Shown piece after piece: positions 6,409-12,464 of a stretch of DNA of 12,464 bases. The notes under the pieces were generated by a model that was not told the origin of the DNA, did not search any database, and was given only the letters and a program-made list of their open reading frames with translations. The stretch comes from DATACZ01 sp036258795. GTDB lineage: Bacteria; Actinomycetota; CADDZG01; JAHWKV01. Every line of letters begins with the position of its first letter. Position 1 is the first letter of the stretch. Location of the stretch: NCBI GenBank assembly GCA_036258795.1, contig DATACZ010000081.1, positions 1 to 12,464 on the forward strand, in the 5' to 3' direction. A program made the position numbers and the translations under genes.

Positions 6409-7362
6409 ATGGGTTCCCCTTACGGCAGGGCGACGGCAATCGTAGGGCGATCCTATGAACAGAGCTGTAGTGCCGGGGAACAGGCTGAGACTCTGCTCAC
6501 CTCGAGCGGCATCGACTATGAGATCCTCCGAGCCCGGCACTCCGGCGACGCTTCGGAGCTAGCCCGGGCTGCACTTGCCCAGGGCTCAGGGTTCATCGTC
6601 GCCTTCGGAGACGATAAGACGGTGCACCACGTAGTGAATGGGTTCATGGAGGAGCGCGGGCCGGTGAATCCAGATCTCGTGCTGGGAGTGGTGCCCACGC
6701 CCGGCGGAAGCGACTTCCTGCGGACCTTCGGCCTTTCCGCTCCTCCCGCCGACGCGGTACGTCGTCTGTCAGGCGAAGCTTTCTTTGCTGTCGATGTTGT
6801 AAGGGTGAATTGGACCGCGTCCAAGGATCTTCCTGCCGGGGCTACTCCTGCCGGCGGGGAGCACCGCTCGCCGAGCCGCTACTGCATCAACATGGCGCAG
6901 GTGGGACTTGGAGCCGAGGTTGTACGCCGGGCCGGAAGGCTGCCCCAGAAAATAGGCCGAGTGGCCAATCTGCTGGGCTTCTGGGCGACCCTTGCTTCCT
7001 TCAAGACGCAAACCGGGAAGGTGACCATGGGTCGCCGGACTTATCGGGGAGAGGTAACCAACATCATCGTCGGCAACGGCCAGTTCTACCGAGACGGCAT
7101 AAGGATGGCCGTAAAGGCGCACCCCTCCGACGGCAAGCTCGACGTTCTAATCCACAAGGGCTCCAAGAGGGGCTACGTGGAGACCATGACCAAGTCGTTC
7201 CGAGGGGAGCACCTGCCTTCGCCCCTCATCAAGGAGTACCTGGCGCCCAGGGTGGAGGTTGAGGCGTCCAAGCCCTTGCCCGTTGAAGGCGACGGGATGT
7301 TCCTCGGCTACACCCCTGCCAACTTCGAGATCGTTCGCAACGCGTACCGCCTGAAGATCTAA
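6409..7362 (+). CDS. Diacylglycerol kinase-family (lipid kinase-like) protein with altered signature motifs
   Basis: A 317-residue protein with the layout of the DAGK catalytic family (DgkB, YegS, LCB5-like), which phosphorylates diacylglycerol or related lipids at the membrane. Recognisable blocks: VAFGDDKTVHHVVNG (64-78), VVPTPGGSDFLRTFG (94-108), NMAQVGLGAEVV (161-172), VGNGQFYRDGIRMAVKA (221-237), SDGKLDVLI (240-248) and VEGDGMFLGYTP (292-303). The family's GGDGT nucleotide-binding motif reads GDDKT here, the GTGNDF-type block reads GGSDF, and the C-terminal DGE reads DGM, so residues normally tied to ATP and catalysis are changed while the fold-defining context remains. It may be an inactive or re-purposed lipid kinase, or a divergent active one. 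ATG 6409 is 53 bases after helY, with only a weak distant ribosome-binding site; co-transcription with helY is likely. It ends by overlapping the convergent gene. Confidence 0.85.
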   Translation: MGSPYGRATAIVGRSYEQSCSAGEQAETLLTSSGIDYEILRARHSGDASELARAALAQGSGFIVAFGDDKTVHHVVNGFMEERGPVNPDLVLGVVPTPGGSDFLRTFGLSAPPADAVRRLSGEAFFAVDVVRVNWTASKDLPAGATPAGGEHRSPSRYCINMAQVGLGAEVVRRAGRLPQKIGRVANLLGFWATLASFKTQTGKVTMGRRTYRGEVTNIIVGNGQFYRDGIRMAVKAHPSDGKLDVLIHKGSKRGYVETMTKSFRGEHLPSPLIKEYLAPRVEVEASKPLPVEGDGMFLGYTPANFEIVRNAYRLKI

Positions 7363-7655
7363 AAAAGCAATGCGATTATGCCTCTGGCGATCGTGTATGC
7401 ACCGACCGTCACCATCACTACCAGAAGCAGGACCGCAAGGCCGAGCCACCAGTCGGCTCCCCGCTGTAGGGGATTTGGCTGATCGCTGTCACGGTATACG
7501 GCCAGGGTGGATCCGGCCTTGTCCCTCAGCATGGCGTGCTCGATGCTTGCATCCTCCAGCTGGGAGGCGGCGACGAGCAGCTCGACGGTCTCATCGTCAT
7601 TTAGGCGAATGGTGACCTCGTTCAAGGTACGGCCGCGTCCATCCTTGATCTCCAT
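7359..7655 (-). CDS. Hypothetical small tail-anchored membrane protein
   Basis: An unrecognised 98-residue protein. Residues 1-66 are soluble and acidic, with DDETVELLVAASQLEDASIE (20-39) and AGSTLAVYRDSD (47-58). Residues 69-97 form one strongly hydrophobic helix that reaches the C-terminus, so the protein is probably anchored by its tail with the N-domain in the cytoplasm. ATG 7655 is the only reasonable start, since an in-frame TAA lies a few codons upstream; no clear ribosome-binding site precedes it. Its TAG stop (7361-7359) overlaps the TAA of the lipid-kinase-like gene on the other strand. It lies 55 bases downstream of the TetR gene on the same strand and may be in its transcript. The coding call rests on the domain-like composition and the membrane helix. 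Confidence 0.65.
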   Translation of the reverse strand: MEIKDGRGRTLNEVTIRLNDDETVELLVAASQLEDASIEHAMLRDKAGSTLAVYRDSDQPNPLQRGADWWLGLAVLLLVVMVTVGAYTIARGIIALLF

Positions 7656-7710
7656 TAGGAATGATTATTCATCCGACAGCTTGGTCTTAACCGTTGAGCG
7701 GTAAACCTGT

Positions 7711-8394
7711 CTAGGAGTCGCCCCCGAACATCGGAGCAAGGACCGGCCCCACCGCGCCTGCCATCTGGAAAAGTGCTTCCGCCCGGGATTTGTCCTGATC
7801 AAGGTGGGAAAGCAAGTCCACGCCCAGGTAGAGGGCAACCACCGCGAAAGCCAGAGTTTTAGGTTTGATGGCCTGGCCGAATATTGATCCCTCCAGCAGG
7901 TCGCGGATCACCTCCTCGGTGAAGTCAATCCATGGATCCATTCGGGCCACCACCTCCGGACCGAGATCCGGACGAGCAAGGCTCCCGGCAACGAGCTCGG
8001 AGATGACCGTTATGTGACCAGACTCGAGATCCTCCCGGTACAGACGAGTGGCGGTCTGTATCTTGTCGTCGACACTTCTGGCCTTGCCAATCGAGTCGCG
8101 GTAGCGGCTCATTCGCTCGGCGCTGGTCTTGTCGAGCACCGCCAGAAGCAGGTCGTTGAGCGTGCCGAAGTGGTAGAAGATGAGCGCCTGGTTGAACGCT
8201 CCCCGGCGAGCGATTGCCCTGGCGCTGGTTCCGGCAAAGCCTTCATCCTTCAGGGTCTGAAAAGCCGCCTCGACGATGCGTTGCTTGGTGGTCGCGGGGG
8301 AGTCCTCTCCCGCGGCAACCGGTTTGAGCACCCGCTCAGCCACAGTTAGCGCGCCGGGTGGTATAGGGTCGCCTGGATAGCCACGCTGAACCAT
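7711..8394 (-). CDS. TetR/AcrR-family transcriptional regulator
   Basis: A 227-residue TetR-type repressor. The N-terminal HTH covers about residues 36-84: TTKQRIVEAAFQTLKDEGFA, GTSARAIARRGAFNQALIFY, then HFGTLNDLLLAVLD, the usual helix pattern with the Y-H-F hallmark. The remaining helical domain should bind a ligand and dimerise; the ligand cannot be predicted. ATG 8394 gives an unusually long leader of about 35 residues before the HTH and has no good ribosome-binding site. A GTG at 8343 would give a more typical N-terminus. The gene is divergent from the DUF4193-lnt-mannosyltransferase operon across 83 bases, so it could repress that operon or itself. No clear inverted-repeat operator was found in that gap. 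Confidence 0.9.
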   Translation of the reverse strand: MVQRGYPGDPIPPGALTVAERVLKPVAAGEDSPATTKQRIVEAAFQTLKDEGFAGTSARAIARRGAFNQALIFYHFGTLNDLLLAVLDKTSAERMSRYRDSIGKARSVDDKIQTATRLYREDLESGHITVISELVAGSLARPDLGPEVVARMDPWIDFTEEVIRDLLEGSIFGQAIKPKTLAFAVVALYLGVDLLSHLDQDKSRAEALFQMAGAVGPVLAPMFGGDS

Positions 8395-8418
8395 GTTCAG
8401 CCCGGCCCACCAAAGCGG

Positions 8419-8446
8419 TTGCAGAATTCAGCCGATGGCCCATAAT
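8419..8446 (+). promoter_or_regulatory. Putative promoter of the DUF4193-lnt operon
   Basis: TTGCAG (8419-8424) is a weak -35 match. A 16-base spacer separates it from CATAAT (8441-8446), which matches the housekeeping -10 consensus at five of six positions. Transcription would begin near 8453, about 25 bases before the DUF4193 ATG, whose GAGG ribosome-binding site ends seven bases upstream of the start. It lies in the short divergent gap with the TetR gene, so it is a natural place for repression. Confidence 0.45.
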
Positions 8447-8477
8447 CCCTGTTCCATGGTCTAAGTGAGGCGACAGG

Positions 8478-8789
8478 ATGAGCGTAAACGAAATCGACGA
8501 CCCGGGTGAGGTCGACGACGAAGAGGACGAAGAGGAAGAGGAAGTAGCGCTCGTTGCAGACGACGAGGCCAGCTTTGACGAGTTCCTCACCAAGGCCAAG
8601 GAGACTACAGAGGTCGAGGAGGAGGAAGAGTCACTCCTGGATCTCACCAGGGAGGAGCGGCTGGAGTCCCTGTCGATTCGTGCTGCACCCAAGCAGGCCA
8701 ACGAGTTCGTCTGCTCGTCGTGCCGACTGGTAAAGCATGAGAGCCAGCTTGCCGATCCTCAGAAAGAGCTCTGCCGCGACTGCGTCTAG
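8478..8789 (+). CDS. DUF4193 family small zinc-ribbon protein
   Basis: A 103-residue member of DUF4193, a family widespread in Actinobacteria with no established function. The N-terminal half is extremely acidic (Asp/Glu runs at 11-22 and 46-51) and probably disordered. The C-terminal half has the family signature: LSIRAAPKQANEFVCSSC (65-82), then VKHESQL, then LCRDC, with two CxxC pairs (C79/C82 and C99/C102) expected to bind zinc. ATG 8478 has GTGAGG ending seven bases upstream. The divergent TetR gene is on the left. On the right the lnt coding frame already begins within or at the end of this gene, so the two are probably co-translated. In mycobacteria the family is not, to my knowledge, next to lnt, so this pairing is a little unusual. 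Confidence 0.92.
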   Translation: MSVNEIDDPGEVDDEEDEEEEEVALVADDEASFDEFLTKAKETTEVEEEEESLLDLTREERLESLSIRAAPKQANEFVCSSCRLVKHESQLADPQKELCRDCV

Positions 8790-8896
8790 CTGAGTCTCGT
8801 GGCGCTCGGCTTCTCGCTGGGCTCATCGCCGGGGCCACCTCGGGTGCAGCTTGCTACATCTCATTTCCACCAGTAGACGCGGGCCTGCTGGCATTC
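8780..8896 (+). other. lnt: Probable N-terminal coding part of lnt without a standard start codon
   Basis: The lnt frame is open from 8741 (after TGA at 8738-8740) and reads LLAGLIAG, ATSGAACYISFPPVDAG and LLAFVALVP before the first GTG at 8897. This is the conserved first membrane helix and F-P-P turn of apolipoprotein N-acyltransferases, so translation should start earlier. No ATG, GTG or TTG exists in this frame between 8741 and 8897. Candidates are CTG at 8780 or 8771, the latter close to AGAAAGAG, coupled to the DUF4193 stop at 8787-8789. A one-base error in the assembly near the out-of-frame GTG at 8799 is the other explanation. Coding character is well supported; the exact start is not. 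Confidence 0.6.
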
Positions 8897-10291
8897 GTGG
8901 CATTGGTGCCGGTGGCTCTGTACTTCAGGTCGTCCAGGGCCGGGCCCGTTATTGCGGCGGCCACTGCCTTTGGGCTGACCTTCTTCGGCTTGCTTCTCAA
9001 CTGGATCCGACTGTTCGGCATGGCCGCCTACGTGGCCCTGGTCATCGTCCAAACCCTGTGGGTTGCCGTAGCATTCCTCGGTGGTCTGGCGCTGCGGAAC
9101 CGTCTGCCGGAGAGGTGGAAGGTTTTAGCTTTCCCGGTCACCTTCTTGGTAGGGGAGTTCGCCAGGTCCAACCTGCCCTGGGGAGGCTTCTCCTGGGGAG
9201 GTCTGGGCTATACGCAACACGACAACCTGCCGATGCTCAGGCTTGCTGCCTACACCGGGGTGTGGGGCATCACATTTATCGTCGCACTGGTTAACTCGAT
9301 GCTCGCAGAGGCCATCCTGGGCCTCAAAAGACTTCGCCTGGCCGCAGCCTGGGTGGTGGGAGCAGCTGTTGTCATGGTCCTTCCAGCCCTCCTGCCCGTG
9401 ACAACGCCGGCGGGCAAACGCATCAGGATCGCCATGGTCCAAGGCAACGTGCCGGAGAACACCGTCGATCCAAACGCCGACGACTTGATGGTGCTGGAAA
9501 ACCACGTAGGCCTTACCAGAAACCTAGAGACGTCAGGGCTCTCGCTGGTGGTGTGGGCGGAGGGGACTCTAGAGCGAGACCCGGTCAAGGATCCAGATTT
9601 TGGCGCCGCGGTCAGCGAGACGATCAGACACACAGGCACTCCACTTCTTGCCGGGGCGACCTTCGACTCCACGCGGCCCGGCCCCCCCGGCGTCAAGAAC
9701 ATGAGCTTGATGTACCAAGCCGATGGCTCGCAGAGCGGCCTTTACATCAAGCAGCGCCTGGTGCCCTTCGGAGAGTGGGTGCCGCTCAGAGGCATCCTGG
9801 AACCTCTGGTGCCGGAGATCCGCCGGGTGCCCGTTGATCTGGTAAGGGGAAGGAGGTCGACCGTCTTTCGGGTCCCGGAAGGCAGGTTCGCATCCGTCAT
9901 CTGCTATGAGTCCACCTATCCCGACCTGGTCCGCTCATTTGTGACCAGGGGAGCGCGGATGCTGGTGGTATCCACCAACAACTCCTCGTACGGGCGCACG
10001 CCGCAGAGCGAACAGCATCTGGCTTTCAGCCAGCTCCGGGCAGCCGAGCAGCGGATGTGGGTGGCCCACACTGCCATCAGCGGGAACTCGGCTGTGATCA
10101 CTCCGGAGGGCAGGATCATCCAATCCACGGATCTGTTCACACAGGAGGTTCTGACACCCACGATCAGGTTCGCCACGCGGGTGACTCCCTACGCCCGCCT
10201 TGGCGACTGGGTTCCGCTGGCCTCGTTGACCGTGATGGTTGTGGCGCTCCTTGCCACCGGCGTTCGATTCCTCCGCCGGACCCTCTCGTAG
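8897..10291 (+). CDS. lnt: Apolipoprotein N-acyltransferase (Lnt), minimal reading from first GTG
   Basis: Lnt adds the third acyl chain to the N-terminal cysteine of lipoproteins in the cytoplasmic membrane. From GTG 8897 the product is 464 residues: several membrane helices (about 1-170), then a nitrilase-like periplasmic domain (176-425), then a last helix (about 438-457). The catalytic triad is complete: Glu222 in VVWAEGT, Lys285 in YIKQRLVPFGEWVP, Cys336 in SVICYES. NNSSYGRTPQSEQHLAFSQL (361-380), RAAEQR (381-386) and ISGNSAVITPEG also fit actinobacterial members. The conserved first helix and F-P-P motif lie upstream of this GTG, so the real protein is probably about 30-40 residues longer. 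The gene is eight bases upstream of the mannosyltransferase gene; in Mycobacterium tuberculosis the two activities are fused in Ppm1, and here they are separate. Confidence 0.93.
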   Translation: MALVPVALYFRSSRAGPVIAAATAFGLTFFGLLLNWIRLFGMAAYVALVIVQTLWVAVAFLGGLALRNRLPERWKVLAFPVTFLVGEFARSNLPWGGFSWGGLGYTQHDNLPMLRLAAYTGVWGITFIVALVNSMLAEAILGLKRLRLAAAWVVGAAVVMVLPALLPVTTPAGKRIRIAMVQGNVPENTVDPNADDLMVLENHVGLTRNLETSGLSLVVWAEGTLERDPVKDPDFGAAVSETIRHTGTPLLAGATFDSTRPGPPGVKNMSLMYQADGSQSGLYIKQRLVPFGEWVPLRGILEPLVPEIRRVPVDLVRGRRSTVFRVPEGRFASVICYESTYPDLVRSFVTRGARMLVVSTNNSSYGRTPQSEQHLAFSQLRAAEQRMWVAHTAISGNSAVITPEGRIIQSTDLFTQEVLTPTIRFATRVTPYARLGDWVPLASLTVMVVALLATGVRFLRRTLS

Positions 10292-10299
10292 CCTCGGCC

Positions 10300-11061
10300 A
10301 TGCAGCTGCCCGACCACCACCGTCCCGCGCTCCTGGTGGTCCCCACCTATAACGAGGCCGAGGGGATCGATCTCCTTTTGGATCGCGCCTTGGCAACCGA
10401 TCCAACCCTCGAAGTCCTTGTGGTCGACGACGGCTCCCCGGATGGGACCGGCGCCCTCGTCGCCCACCGAGCGTCAAGCGAGGAGCGCCTTCACCTCCTC
10501 AGCAGGGAGTCCAAGCTCGGCCTAGGCAGCGCCTACCTCGCCGGCTTCAGGTACGGCCTTGCGGGCGGCTATCAGCTCTTCCTTGAAATGGACGCAGACC
10601 TGTCGCACGACCCGGCCGACATTACCCGTCTCATCGAGGCTACTCGCCAGGCCGGTCTGGCGATCGGCTCGCGGTATGTAGAAGGGGGAGCGATCGAGGG
10701 TTGGTCCAGTAGCAGGCATCTGCTCTCGCTGTGCGCCAATAGATACTCCAGGGCCATGCTCGGCTTTCCGATCAGGGACTCCACCAGTGGATTCCGCTGC
10801 TACCGGCGCGAGGTTCTGGAGGCAGTGAACCTGGAGTCCATCGACTCCGAGGGGTACGCCTTCCAGATAGATCTTGCGTATCGGGCCTGGAAGCTCGGCT
10901 TCGATGTGGTGGAGATTCCCATTACCTTCAAGGAGCGAAGGGCCGGACGATCTAAGATGTCCACCAACATCATCCTCGAGGGGGTGTTTCGGGTCACGAC
11001 CTGGGGTATCCAGAGCCTCTTACGCCGCCTTGGGGAAAGGCTGGAGCGCATTCGTCGATGA
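10300..11061 (+). CDS. Polyprenol monophosphomannose synthase (GT2 family)
   Basis: A 253-residue glycosyltransferase of the dolichol-phosphate-mannose synthase type, transferring mannose from GDP-mannose to polyprenyl phosphate on the cytoplasmic face of the membrane. The product feeds extracytoplasmic mannosyltransferases for lipoglycans and O-mannosylated proteins. Motifs: PTYNE (15-19), VVDDGSPDGT (41-50), metal-binding DAD in MDADLSHDP (97-105), GSRYVEGG (123-130), SGFRCYRR (163-170), SEGYAFQIDLAYRAWKLGF (183-201) and FKERRAGRSKM (210-220). It has no membrane domain of its own, as in single-domain actinobacterial forms, which may be held by Lnt. ATG 10300 follows the lnt stop by eight bases with no strong ribosome-binding site, consistent with translational coupling. 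Its TGA overlaps the next ATG. Confidence 0.93.
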   Translation: MQLPDHHRPALLVVPTYNEAEGIDLLLDRALATDPTLEVLVVDDGSPDGTGALVAHRASSEERLHLLSRESKLGLGSAYLAGFRYGLAGGYQLFLEMDADLSHDPADITRLIEATRQAGLAIGSRYVEGGAIEGWSSSRHLLSLCANRYSRAMLGFPIRDSTSGFRCYRREVLEAVNLESIDSEGYAFQIDLAYRAWKLGFDVVEIPITFKERRAGRSKMSTNIILEGVFRVTTWGIQSLLRRLGERLERIRR

Positions 11062-11348
11062 GGGACCGCAAAAGGAGCATCCCGGGCCAGTCCGACACCT
11101 TGCAGGCGGTGGTCATAGCCTTGCTGGTGTCTGGGCTGCTCACCGGCATCCTAATCATTCAGAACACCCGCCCCGCTCGTCTCGAGTTCCTCTTCTGGTC
11201 CGCCACACTGCCCCTGGCCGCGGTCATTCTGTTGGCGGCAGCAACCGGTGGCATTCTTGGATTCTCCGTTGCCTACATCAGGCAGCGGCAGCTAAGAAGG
11301 TCGGCCCAAGCCCCTTTGGAGCCTCGCCGGAGTGAGGCTGAGGAGTAG
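11058..11348 (+). CDS. LapA-domain (DUF1049) two-helix membrane protein
   Basis: A 96-residue inner-membrane protein with two helices (about 16-34 and 50-73) and a basic C-terminal tail. IIQNTRPARLEFLFWSATLP (33-52) followed by LAAVILLAAATGGILGF is the characteristic LapA/DUF1049 pattern. In E. coli the LapA-type protein works with LapB in controlling LPS synthesis; in Gram-positive bacteria its role is unknown, and no LapB is seen here. The ATG overlaps the mannosyltransferase stop in an ATGA arrangement, with GGAG inside that gene about a dozen bases upstream, so translation is coupled. It is the last gene of the DUF4193-lnt cluster and faces the Lon-domain gene after only 18 bases. No obvious terminator lies in that gap. 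Confidence 0.85.
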   Translation: MRDRKRSIPGQSDTLQAVVIALLVSGLLTGILIIQNTRPARLEFLFWSATLPLAAVILLAAATGGILGFSVAYIRQRQLRRSAQAPLEPRRSEAEE

Positions 11349-11366
11349 AGGTACTTTCGCAGGGTC

Positions 11367-11999
11367 CTACTGTCGCCGGACTTGACCGTTCAGCGAGGCG
11401 ATCCTCTCCGTGGCTCTTCGCCGAAGCACCAGGCATGCCTGGTCAAGTAGCTCCCCTAGACGTATCAGCCGTTCACTCTCGGAACGCATCTCCAGGAGCT
11501 CCTGCTTCGGCCCCGGGTTGATGTCGACGCGGTGCGCGAGCTCAAAGGAGAGCTTGCCCATCTCCTCCATCGGCTCATCTACTGCTATTTGCGCAGCGTC
11601 TGCATATCTGCGGTAAGCGGCCAAACACTCGGCAATGGCCTCCGGCCGTGGAGGCTCGGGTAGGTCCTCGACCTCCACCGTCTCCGCCGTGATAAACGAT
11701 CGCCCTGTTGTCAGCTCTAGAACACGGAAGCGCTCCCGGCCCTCCACGAGGATGTTGAGGCGTCCGTCGGGCAGGCGCTCTAGCAGCTCGACGATCGCCG
11801 CCTTTGTCCCTACCTCCCGGGAGCCAAGTCCATCGGTCAACACGATCCCGAATTCCGTTCCGAGGGCAAGGCACTCGTTGATGAGCTCCTTGTAACGGGG
11901 TTCGAAGATGTGAAGAGGGACACGCTCGCCCGGCAGAAGAACTATTCCAAGCGGGAACAAACCGATGGCCGACACCGTTAAAGGGTAAACGCCGGACAT
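11367..11999 (-). CDS. Stand-alone Lon N-terminal (substrate-binding) domain protein
   Basis: A 210-residue protein made only of the Lon protease N-terminal domain (LON substrate-binding, PUA-like). The hallmark is LFPLGIVLLPGERVPLHIFE (14-33) followed by PRYKELINECL, then FGIVLTDG (50-57), VGTKAAIVELLERLPDGRLN (63-82) and VEGRERFRVLE (85-95). A helical C-terminal part (about 118-205) completes the fold. There is no AAA+ or Ser-Lys protease module, so it cannot be an active protease. Such small proteins are common in Actinobacteria and Proteobacteria, with unproven function, possibly substrate binding or an adaptor role. ATG 11999 is chosen because the conserved domain begins just after it; the frame stays open to 12122 but that stretch is not conserved-looking. 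The ribosome-binding site is weak. The gene is divergent from the small membrane protein gene on the right. Confidence 0.9.
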   Translation of the reverse strand: MSGVYPLTVSAIGLFPLGIVLLPGERVPLHIFEPRYKELINECLALGTEFGIVLTDGLGSREVGTKAAIVELLERLPDGRLNILVEGRERFRVLELTTGRSFITAETVEVEDLPEPPRPEAIAECLAAYRRYADAAQIAVDEPMEEMGKLSFELAHRVDINPGPKQELLEMRSESERLIRLGELLDQACLVLRRRATERIASLNGQVRRQ

Positions 12000-12060
12000 G
12001 GTGCGTTCCAAAAAGGTTAAAAAAAAGCGATTGAGGTTCCGTGATCGGGGTAATAAGGAG

Positions 12061-12133
12061 TTGCTCGTCTGATTAAGGGAGCAATAGCTCCGCACAAGGT
12101 GGCAGGCGGAAGGCCTGCCCACTAGGAGGTGAT
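12061..12133 (+). promoter_or_regulatory. Structured leader and strong ribosome-binding site of the 12137 gene
   Basis: Two hairpins lie ahead of the start: GGAGC-AATA-GCTCC (12078-12091) and GGCAGGC-GGAAG-GCCTGCC (12101-12119, perfect 7-base stem). TTGCTC at 12061-12066 can pair with GAGCAA at 12080-12085, which would compete with the first hairpin. AGGAGGTGAT (12124-12133) is an almost perfect Shine-Dalgarno, with GGAGG seven bases before ATG 12137, and it stays outside both hairpins. Neither hairpin is followed by a U-run, so these are not ordinary terminators. I cannot match them to a known riboswitch. Confidence 0.4.
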
Positions 12134-12136
12134 GTG

Positions 12137-12433
12137 ATGAGCGCAGTCGATTTTGCGGCTGTGGACGAAGAGCTGGAGAGCGAAGAGCCTTTCAGCTGGA
12201 AGACCCAAAGCGTCGCCGCAGGCGTGGCCCTGTGTGTGGGCATCGGACTGCTGTTCAGCAACATCCTTCTAGGTGTCGCACTGGGACTGTTAACCGGGAT
12301 CCTTGTCGGATATGCCCTGGACTACGGAATCCCCGCCGACGGAATCGATGAGACTCAGGTTCCCGCCGCGAAGCCGGTAGCGATTGGCAGAACCGAGCGG
12401 CCGGCACACGTAGCCCACAGGCTGAGCGCTTAA
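12137..12433 (+). CDS. Hypothetical small two-helix membrane protein
   Basis: An unrecognised 98-residue protein. Residues 1-21 are acidic (VDEELESEEPF). Residues 26-62 are hydrophobic and glycine-rich (GVALCVGIGLLF, SNILLGVALGLLTGILVGYA), enough for two short helices joined by a tight turn, or one long hairpin. Residues 63-98 are hydrophilic with a basic end. ATG 12137 is preferred over the adjacent in-frame GTG at 12134 because it sits seven bases from the strong GGAGG. The excellent ribosome-binding site suggests high expression. It is divergent from the Lon-domain gene across 137 bases. No function can be proposed. Confidence 0.75.
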   Translation: MSAVDFAAVDEELESEEPFSWKTQSVAAGVALCVGIGLLFSNILLGVALGLLTGILVGYALDYGIPADGIDETQVPAAKPVAIGRTERPAHVAHRLSA

Positions 12434-12464
12434 TACAGGACTAAAACGCATTTGTCGGCGGGCC

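Noticed and set aside
8799..8860. GTG 8799 as the start of lnt
   Set aside because: It is in a different frame from lnt and its translation does not resemble any Lnt N-terminus; it is only relevant if the assembly has an indel there.
11349..11366. Terminator between the LapA-domain gene and the Lon-domain gene
   Set aside because: The 18-base gap has no inverted repeat followed by a T-run on either strand.
12009..12026. A-rich run considered as a terminator
   Set aside because: It lies upstream of the Lon-domain gene's start, between divergent genes, and no stem adjoins it.

Overview
The window looks like a piece of chromosome from an actinobacterium (Actinomycetota). It is GC-rich. It carries a DUF4193 protein (an acidic small zinc-ribbon family typical of Actinobacteria), an XRE regulator with an actinobacterial-looking C-terminal half, a HelY-type Ski2-like helicase next to tatA, and adjacent Lnt and polyprenol-phosphate-mannose synthase genes. 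Frequent AGG/AGA, CTA and ATA codons suggest it is not a Streptomyces- or Mycobacterium-type genome, but the exact lineage cannot be read from this sequence. No tRNA, rRNA, CRISPR array, transposase or integrase was seen, and no gene-free stretch exceeds 300 bases.

Left part (1-1882, minus strand): an incomplete YdcF/DUF218 membrane protein runs off the left edge. Upstream of it in transcription lies a tightly coupled pair: an XRE-family regulator and an unrecognised 202-residue protein whose TTG start overlaps the regulator's stop. A divergent gap of about 130 bases separates this pair from the next block.

Central block (2012-7362, plus strand): thioredoxin, a TatA/TatB-type translocase subunit, an unrecognised single-pass membrane protein with a proline-rich pentapeptide-repeat tail, the helicase HelY, and a diacylglycerol-kinase-family protein whose signature motifs are altered. 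In mycobacteria tatA is followed by tatC and helY; here no tatC is present and the proline-rich protein sits in that place.

Middle (7359-8394, minus strand): a small tail-anchored membrane protein whose end overlaps the lipid-kinase-like gene, and a TetR-family regulator divergent from the next operon.

Right part (8478-11348, plus strand): a compact probable operon of DUF4193, apolipoprotein N-acyltransferase (lnt), polyprenol monophosphomannose synthase and a LapA-domain membrane protein. Its junctions overlap or are only a few bases long, and it has a plausible housekeeping promoter. The theme is lipoprotein acylation and envelope mannosylation. It meets a convergent gene for a stand-alone Lon N-terminal (substrate-binding) domain protein (11367-11999). 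That gene is divergent from a small two-helix membrane protein (12137-12433) preceded by two hairpins and a near-perfect Shine-Dalgarno sequence.

Most genes are recognisable housekeeping or envelope genes. The points most worth following up are the lipid-kinase-like protein with degenerate motifs, the regulator/unknown pair, the proline-rich protein in the tatC position, and the lnt gene that lacks a standard start codon for its conserved N-terminus. I found no convincing complete novel multi-gene system.
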